From NCBI GenBank assembly GCA_964473255.1, contig CAYYOT010000017.1, forward strand, positions 7,291 through 71,290: 64,000 bases of DNA. The letters are read 5' to 3'. Source of the DNA: Kuafuiihalomonas sp964473255 (GTDB lineage Bacteria; Myxococcota; Kuafuiibacteriia; Kuafuiibacteriales; Kuafuiibacteriaceae). Position numbers and translations under genes: made by a program. Shown in pieces: positions 59,366 through 64,000 of this stretch; the first letter of the stretch is position 1, and each line of letters opens with the position of its first letter. The notes under the pieces are model-generated. The model made no database searches. It was given only the letters and a program-made list of their open reading frames with translations, and had not been told where the DNA came from.

Positions 59366-60756
59366 CAGCGAGACGTCCGCGTCGGAGGTGGCACGATGGG
59401 GTCTGGGTATACGGGTTCCGCGGAAAGCCACGGCGTGTGGACCCGGCCGTCGGTGAGGAAAGCGAGTTCGGGCAGCCAGCGCTTCACGAAAATTCCGTCC
59501 GGATCGTAGTCGCGCCCCTGCTTGACCACGTTGAAGACTCGGTCGCGCGGGTCCGTGCCCACGCCGGCGACGTACTGCCAGTTCCCCCAGTTGGAAGCCG
59601 GGTCATAGTCGATGAGCTGAGCCTCGAAGTAGGCCGCTCCCCAGCGCCAGTCGATACCCATGGTCTTGGCTAAAAACGACGCGACGTTCTGTCGGCCGCG
59701 ATTCGACATGAAGCCGGTCGCAGCCAGCTCCCGCATGAAGGCATCCACGAACGGGAATCCAGTCTCTCCCCGGGTCCAGGTCTCGAAAGCGTCCCGGTCG
59801 CGCTTCCAGCGGCGCGAACGCCGCCCGACGCCCGCCAAGCGAAAAAGATTCGGCCCCTCGCGCAGAGCCAGGAACTTGAAGTAGTCCCTCCACAGAAGCT
59901 CGAACACGAGCCAGTAGGTCGAATCGTTGCTGATACGCTCCTGCTCGTAGCGTCGCAGCTCGGCGTAGACCTTCCGCGGAGAGACGCAGCCGAGGGCGAG
60001 CCACGGGGAAAGCTTGGACGATTCATTGGGCTCCAGCAGGCCGTTGCGCGTATCTTTGTAGTGTCGAAGGGCGTCGGCCTCGAACATGTACGACTCGACG
60101 CGAGCCAGCCCGGAGGCTTCGCCCCCTCGAAAAGACAGGATGACTCGTCGATCGACGGCGCACTCCTCGACCCCGAGCTCGCTGACAGTGGGTATCGAGC
60201 CCGGGTCGGCGAAAGCTGGACTCTCGACATGGGCTGGCGCCGCCAGCGGCTCGCGAACTCGCCACTTCTTCTCCACCTTTCGTCGGAAGGAGCTGAATCC
60301 GTTCGGGAGCTCGGCGACGGGAAAGGGGAGGTCTTCGAGGTGGACCAGCGTGCACTCGAGCCACCCCCGCGACCCGCGACCCTGGTCGGCCAACGCCGCC
60401 TCGACCGAAGTCTCGTCCTTGACCTCCTCGTCACAGGTTTCGCGATGGAAGAGGACCTCCGTGGCGTGGTACTCCGCGGCAAGTTGCGGCAAGACCTCGT
60501 CCGGTCGCCCGACTCGAATCAGCAAGTCGCTGCCTCGGGCGCGGAGCTCTTCTCGCAGTCCCTCGATGCTCTCCAGCCAGAAGCGCGCCCGATGAGCTCC
60601 GAGACGAGCACGACCGGTGATGCGGTCCCCACCCCAGATTCGCGGATCCAGGACGAAGACCGGAACCACTTGGTCGAAGCCCGAGACCGCCGCGTCCAGC
60701 GGGCCGTGGTCGTGGAGGCGAAGGTCGTTGCGGAACCAAACGATCGCTCGACGCAT
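59365..60756 (-). CDS. DASH-family cryptochrome/photolyase
   Basis: The protein of 463 residues begins RRAIVWFRNDLRLHDHGPL (MTHF-binding photolyase domain). It carries the FAD-binding part GFPFVDAFMRELAATGFMSNRGRQNVASFLA and WGNWQYVAGVGTDPRDRVFN, which are the DASH-type signatures, followed by KQGRDYDPDGIFVKRWLPEL. DASH cryptochromes repair UV lesions in single-stranded DNA or act as light sensors. ATG 60756 gives the standard N-terminus; the frame is open to 60921. Confidence 0.94.
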   Translation of the reverse strand: MRRAIVWFRNDLRLHDHGPLDAAVSGFDQVVPVFVLDPRIWGGDRITGRARLGAHRARFWLESIEGLREELRARGSDLLIRVGRPDEVLPQLAAEYHATEVLFHRETCDEEVKDETSVEAALADQGRGSRGWLECTLVHLEDLPFPVAELPNGFSSFRRKVEKKWRVREPLAAPAHVESPAFADPGSIPTVSELGVEECAVDRRVILSFRGGEASGLARVESYMFEADALRHYKDTRNGLLEPNESSKLSPWLALGCVSPRKVYAELRRYEQERISNDSTYWLVFELLWRDYFKFLALREGPNLFRLAGVGRRSRRWKRDRDAFETWTRGETGFPFVDAFMRELAATGFMSNRGRQNVASFLAKTMGIDWRWGAAYFEAQLIDYDPASNWGNWQYVAGVGTDPRDRVFNVVKQGRDYDPDGIFVKRWLPELAFLTDGRVHTPWLSAEPVYPDPIVPPPTRTSR

Positions 60757-60935
60757 GATGGCGAGGAGGACATGGCCTCGAGGCAGCTGAAAACAAAGAA
60801 CTATCGACTGACCATCGCTTCCGCGAAATCGTCGGCGAAACCGAGACGAACGACTGCTCGGTGCATCCGAAGCCGACTGGCGAACGAAAGGAGGCGGTGT
60901 CAGCCCCACCGCGGGCTCCAAAGGAGAAACGAAAA

Positions 60936-61472
60936 ATGATGAAGAAACTATACGTCACCGCCGCTCTTGCGGCGTTCGCCAGCGCTTGCGCCAGCTCGGG
61001 CTCGGCGGACAACGGTTCGAAGGCTGCTGCATCGCAGCCGGCCGCGGCCGCGGCCGCCGCCACCGGCGACATCGTGGATGTCGCGGTTGGGGCGGGCTCA
61101 TTCGAAACACTGGTTGCGGCCCTCCAGGCCGCCGGCCTCGTCGACGCCCTGAAGGGCGACGGTCCTTTCACCGTCTTCGCCCCGACCGATGAGGCGTTCG
61201 CGGCGCTGCCGGACGGAACGCTCGACACCCTCCTCGAGCCCGAGAACGTGGGCCAGCTTCAGGATATTCTGAAGTACCACGTCGTGGCCGGAAAGGTGAT
61301 GGCTGCCGACGTGACCAGCCTGAGCTCGGCTGATACCCTGCTCGGCAAGCCGCTGAACATCTCGACGAAGGACGGTATGGTGAAGATCAACGACGCCACC
61401 GTGGTCAAGGCGGACGTCGGTGCCAGCAACGGCGTCATCCACGTCGTGGACACCGTCATTCTCCCCAACTGA
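60936..61472 (+). CDS. Fasciclin (FAS1) domain lipoprotein
   Basis: ATG 60936 has AAAGGAGAAA upstream. The 178-residue product has a lipobox (ASAC, Cys18), an Ala-rich linker (about 25-45) and one FAS1 domain with FETLVAALQAAGLVDALKGDGPFTVFAPTDEAFAAL, ILKYHVVAGKV and NGVIHVVDTVILP. FAS1 proteins mediate adhesion; bacterial ones are surface-exposed. The gene ends in a strong hairpin. Confidence 0.94.
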   Translation: MMKKLYVTAALAAFASACASSGSADNGSKAAASQPAAAAAAATGDIVDVAVGAGSFETLVAALQAAGLVDALKGDGPFTVFAPTDEAFAALPDGTLDTLLEPENVGQLQDILKYHVVAGKVMAADVTSLSSADTLLGKPLNISTKDGMVKINDATVVKADVGASNGVIHVVDTVILPN

Positions 61473-61481
61473 GCTGCCCGC

Positions 61482-61510
61482 ATCGGGGGTCGAGCGTCTC
61501 GACCCCCGAT
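61482..61510 (+). terminator. Strong hairpin after the fasciclin gene
   Basis: ATCGGGGGTCGAG (61482-61494) and CTCGACCCCCGAT (61498-61510) form a perfect 13-bp stem with a 3-base loop. It lies 9 bp after the stop. Only a weak pyrimidine tract (CTCCTCGTTC) follows, so it may be a terminator or an mRNA-stabilising structure. Confidence 0.7.
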
Positions 61511-61547
61511 CTCCTCGTTCCCGCCCTGTCCCCGCCTTGGTCCAACT

Positions 61548-61628
61548 TGCCGCGTTCGCCTTGCTCTTGTGGCGTCGCGCGACCGCGTTGTGCCGCGTTC
61601 GCCTTGCTCTTGTGGCGTCGCGCGACCG
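61548..61628. repeat. 38-bp perfect direct repeat, two copies
   Basis: A 38-bp unit (beginning TGCCGCGTTCGCCTT and ending CGCGCGACCG) is present at 61548-61585 and again at 61591-61628, separated by 5 bp. Both copies are identical. The unit holds no obvious palindrome. It may be a recent slippage duplication. Confidence 0.92.
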
Positions 61629-61791
61629 ACTCCAGCCGGAGTAGGGCTAGCCCCGAGGCAGACTGTCACGGCGAGACGATCGTCTACGACGCTGGGCCGC
61701 CCCGAGCGACATGCTCCCCCCGCTCGGGCCTTCTGGACGGGCCGCCATACGATCTGAACGCTGGCACGACTCCTGCTCTCTGTGGCGGCCC

Positions 61792-62049
61792 ATGACGAAA
61801 AACAAAAAGCCACTCGTCCAGATCAACATCGACCGACGAGGCACGGTTCTCGACTCCCGGAAGCGCGCCGAAATGGCGAACTCGCTCGGTGAAGCGGCAG
61901 AAAAGACGCGGAATGCCGTGAAGCAAACCAGTAGGAGCGCCTGGTCGGCGGTTCAGGACAACCCGAAAGTCACCATCGCCGCGACGACGATCGGAGCGGC
62001 GGGTGCGCTTGCCGTCGGGGCGTACTTGAAGAGCCGGCAGGCTTCCTGA
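61792..62049 (+). CDS. Small membrane-anchored helical protein
   Basis: The 85-residue product has a charged helical N-terminal half (MANSLGEAAEKTRNAVKQTSRSAWSAVQDNP) and one transmembrane helix (about residues 60-80, IAATTIGAAGALAVGAYL). The layout is like YqjD/DUF883-type ribosome-associated or stress proteins: an amphipathic helix ahead of a C-terminal membrane anchor. The next gene begins 4 bp after the stop. Confidence 0.68.
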   Translation: MTKNKKPLVQINIDRRGTVLDSRKRAEMANSLGEAAEKTRNAVKQTSRSAWSAVQDNPKVTIAATTIGAAGALAVGAYLKSRQAS

Positions 62050-62053
62050 GCCG

Positions 62054-62494
62054 ATGGTCGTGGCCGAGCCGATCGCGCCGTACCTGGTCGAGGAAATCCG
62101 AGGAATCGGTCGGACCTACGGCGCGCACCTCGAACAGGCGAACATTCGGACGACGGATGAGCTTCTCGAGCGGTGCGCGACACCGGCCGGTCGACGAGCG
62201 GTGGCCCAGGATACCGGCATCTCGGCGGAGCGTCTCTTGCGCTGGGCCCGGATGGCCGACCTCATGCGGATCGATGGGATCGGGCCAGACTATGCGCGGC
62301 TCTTGGAAGAGGCTGGGGTCACGACCGTGGCCGCCCTGGCCCGGCGTAGCGTCGGCGACTTGACCCAGCGCCTGTCCGAAGCGAACGGGACGCGAAGCCT
62401 CGTTCGGCAGCTACCGACCCGGCATGACATTGCCCAGTGGGTCGTGGACGCCGGCGTGTACCGCTCCGGGCTTCGCACCGCACCCACCGGATAA
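62054..62494 (+). CDS. DUF4332-family (helix-hairpin-helix) protein
   Basis: The 146-residue product has two helix-hairpin-helix-like units, IRGIGRTYGAHLEQANIRTTDELL and IDGIGPDYARLLEEAGVTTVAAL, the pattern of DUF4332. Such units resemble DNA-binding HhH motifs, but the role of the family is unknown. It is coupled closely to the small membrane protein upstream. Confidence 0.82.
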   Translation: MVVAEPIAPYLVEEIRGIGRTYGAHLEQANIRTTDELLERCATPAGRRAVAQDTGISAERLLRWARMADLMRIDGIGPDYARLLEEAGVTTVAALARRSVGDLTQRLSEANGTRSLVRQLPTRHDIAQWVVDAGVYRSGLRTAPTG

Positions 62495-62504
62495 ACAAGA
62501 CATC

Positions 62505-62540
62505 GAGCATGCCCCGGGACCTCGCCGCCGGGGCATGCTC
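62505..62540. terminator. Hairpin between convergent genes
   Basis: GAGCATGCCCCGG (62505-62517) and CCGGGGCATGCTC (62528-62540) form a perfect 13-bp stem with a 10-base loop, between the stops at 62494 and 62556. No T-run is present on either side. Position suggests a bidirectional terminator. Confidence 0.65.
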
Positions 62541-62555
62541 ACCCTCATCCGTCGC

Positions 62556-62996
62556 CTAGATAACCGCGTTCGGGGCGGCTACATCGCTTGCCCCATCTGC
62601 GACGTACACACCGACATCCTCCGAGTCGAAGACATCGGCTTCAAGGTCTTGGTCTTGCGGCAGGAAGCTGCGGACGAAGAAGATGGACTGCCCGTGCATC
62701 GCTTCCGTTTGAATCTGCAGGGCATCCACATCGTCGAAGCCAATGCGGTGCAGGTAGTCTACGAGGGATTCATCCTTTTCGAAGCCGGCGACGAGGCCCT
62801 CCCCGAACAGGGTGCACCGCCCCAAGCCAGGCAGCGGTCGAGACTGTTGAACCGGGAACCGGCGGCGAAAAGGGTCGAGGTCCGAGGCGCGCTGCGCTCG
62901 GACGAGCACGTTGAAACGACGCGTCGCCGTATCGGCCAGCGTGTGCATCAGCTGGGACGCGAAGAGCGTGTCGATGGTCAGAACTTTGGTACTCAT
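62556..62996 (-). CDS. Hypothetical protein
   Basis: The 146-residue product begins MSTKVLTIDTLFASQLMHTLAD and continues with mixed alpha/beta sequence (DESLVDYLHRIGFDDVDALQIQTEAMHG, FFVRSFLPQDQDLEADVFDSEDVGVY). No signal peptide, membrane helix or known motif is seen. The start is chosen by the internal ATG 62996; the frame is open to 63083. It is possibly a cytoplasmic protein of narrow distribution. Confidence 0.55.
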   Translation of the reverse strand: MSTKVLTIDTLFASQLMHTLADTATRRFNVLVRAQRASDLDPFRRRFPVQQSRPLPGLGRCTLFGEGLVAGFEKDESLVDYLHRIGFDDVDALQIQTEAMHGQSIFFVRSFLPQDQDLEADVFDSEDVGVYVADGASDVAAPNAVI

Positions 62997-63163
62997 GGCG
63001 GGAGGGTTCGCAAAGTTGATGCCAGCCCTCTGAGAGGTGAAGCGTAGAGGAGGTCCCTGACGCATATCGCCCCATACGGGCAAAAATGTGGTGTCGGAGC
63101 CAACGATGCGTCGGCATCATACGGTCGTTGGGGGCTGGCACGGTCGCTGCATCTTCCCGTCCC

Positions 63164-63385
63164 ATGCTGTCGAACAGAGACGAGCTCGAACAACGAGCGA
63201 AAGCAAAGATCAACCAGTGGGAAGCGGAGATTCATCGGCTGCGGGCGGAGTCAGCCGCCACCGCTCGAGAGAAGACGGAAGAGCTGCAGAAGAACGTCGA
63301 GGCCTTGAGGCAGACTCTGTCCGATTCGGCCGACAAGTTCACCGAGTCGGCCGCCAAGCGGATCAATCAGCTACTCGAACGCTGA
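63164..63385 (+). CDS. Small coiled-coil protein
   Basis: The 73-residue product is almost entirely heptad-like helix: RDELEQRAKAKINQWEAEIHRL and EELQKNVEALRQTLSD, ending in KRINQLLER. It is highly charged and probably a soluble coiled coil. The 3' end overlaps the convergent regulator gene by 19 bp. Function unknown. Confidence 0.62.
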   Translation: MLSNRDELEQRAKAKINQWEAEIHRLRAESAATAREKTEELQKNVEALRQTLSDSADKFTESAAKRINQLLER

Positions 63386-64000
63386 TCGGACTCGATCCCG
63401 TATCGCTCCATCTTTCGATACAAGGTGCGGCGGTCGATTCCCAACACCGACGCCGCCTGCGTCTTGTTGCCGTCCATGGCGGTTAGGACCCGCTGGATGT
63501 GGTGTCGCTCGACTTCCTCGAGCGACACCATTTCCGGCACGGCGTCCAGCACGTGATGGCCCACCTGATAGTCGCGCAATCGTTCCGGAAGGTCTTCGAC
63601 CGTGATCTCCGAGAAGCGGGTCAACGCGACCGCACGTTCGATGCAATTCGAAAGCTCGCGCACGTTCCCTGGCCAGTCGTACCGCAGCAGCCGTTCACCG
63701 GCTGGGCCCGAGATGCCCGTTACGTCGCGCCCCTGACGCTGAGCGTTGGCCTCCACGAAGCTCTGGGCCAGCAGCAGTATGTCGTTTCCTCGAGCCCGGA
63801 GAGGCGGCAAACGCACATGCACTACGTTGAGCCGGTAGAATAAGTCTTCCCGAAAGTTCCCCTCCTCGATTTCGCTCTCCAGGTCCTTGTTGGTCGCGGC
63901 CACGACCCGCGCATCGAACTGGACTTCGCCGAAGCCGCCGACCGGGCGCTCGGAGCCATCCTCCAACGCCCGGAGAAGTTTTGCCTGCATCTCGAGCGGC
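63367..64000 (-). CDS. Sigma-54-dependent response-type activator, C-terminal part (5' end outside window)
   Basis: The visible 211 codons are the C-terminal two fifths of an NtrC-type protein. They contain the AAA+ region (ATNKDLESEIEEGNFREDLFYRLNVVHVRLPPLRAR), the sensor-2 region YDWPGNVRELSNCIERAV, and a Fis-type HTH (NKTQAASVLGIDRRTLYRKM). It should activate sigma-54 promoters. The N-terminal receiver or sensor domain lies beyond the edge, so its signal is unknown. Confidence 0.95.
   Translation of the reverse strand, partial: PLEMQAKLLRALEDGSERPVGGFGEVQFDARVVAATNKDLESEIEEGNFREDLFYRLNVVHVRLPPLRARGNDILLLAQSFVEANAQRQGRDVTGISGPAGERLLRYDWPGNVRELSNCIERAVALTRFSEITVEDLPERLRDYQVGHHVLDAVPEMVSLEEVERHHIQRVLTAMDGNKTQAASVLGIDRRTLYRKMERYGIESDQRSSS

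Larger units (their letters stand above)
61473..61791. other. 319-bp non-coding stretch with a hairpin and direct repeats
   Basis: This stretch between the fasciclin gene and a small membrane protein gene holds a 13-bp hairpin right after the fasciclin stop and a 38-bp direct repeat. The remainder (61629-61791) shows no gene I can support; several overlapping short frames are likely chance in GC-rich DNA. Confidence 0.8.

Overview
The window is 64 kb of GC-rich, gene-dense bacterial DNA. The gene content points to a Myxococcota-type (delta-proteobacterial) genome. Signs are several Ser/Thr protein kinases with sensory ectodomains, a caspase-like protease fused to an FGE-fold domain, DUF4384, many small lipoproteins ending their signal in a lipobox Cys, FG-GAP/ASPIC-UnbV and choice-of-anchor-D surface proteins, a sigma-54 activator, and a very high rate of ATGA/GTGA/TTGA/TGATG stop-start overlaps. 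This is an inference from content; no rRNA or marker tree is available here. I see no phage, plasmid, IS element or CRISPR array, so it reads as chromosomal.

Layout. 1-9761 is mostly a minus-strand housekeeping run: apt, tRNA-Arg(CCU), an IHF/HU-like gene, mnmA, rnc, a cyclophilin lipoprotein, era, der, a pterin dehydratase and miaE, largely RNA modification and ribosome maturation. It is preceded at the left edge by an SDR-type gene and a type II NADH dehydrogenase. 9885-13241 (plus) holds two small paralogous membrane proteins coupled to a secreted DNase I-fold nuclease, then a DUF2953-GerW-GerW trio. 13284-26831 holds a caspase/pseudo-FGE plus DUF4384 pair, a surE-NlpD-like pair, an M48 lipoprotein, a GT2, and a three-gene set made of a CHASE-domain Ser/Thr kinase, a binding-protein/TolC fusion and a lipoprotein.

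27108-36522 (plus) is a compact histidine operon, hisG-C-B-H-F-[hisA-hisI-hisE fusion]-hisD, followed without a gap by two polytopic membrane proteins. No histidinol-phosphatase is present. 36575-42225 carries surface lipoproteins and small uncharacterised genes (DUF2237, DUF4336). 42255-45209 is the most unusual gene of the window: one 984-residue frame joining a maleylacetate reductase-like domain, a GxSxG alpha/beta hydrolase and a homogentisate 1,2-dioxygenase with its iron ligands intact. This looks like a single-chain aromatic-ring degradation enzyme.

45322-64000 contains a SOUL protein, a membrane protein, a two-domain VOC protein, a FetAB-like ABC exporter, an AraC regulator behind a 14-bp inverted repeat, a voltage-gated-type K+ channel with a C-terminal zinc ribbon, YebC, a receptor with two complete kinase domains and a pilin-like ectodomain coupled to an M48 protease that carries a pilin-like helix, a thioesterase, a GNAT enzyme, an L-type lectin coupled to a DASH cryptochrome, a fasciclin lipoprotein, DUF4332, small proteins, and the truncated C-terminal part of a sigma-54 activator at the right edge.

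All starts were chosen by eye from Shine-Dalgarno-like sequences, signal peptides and overlaps. No database search was possible, so family assignments rest on recognised motifs and domain order.
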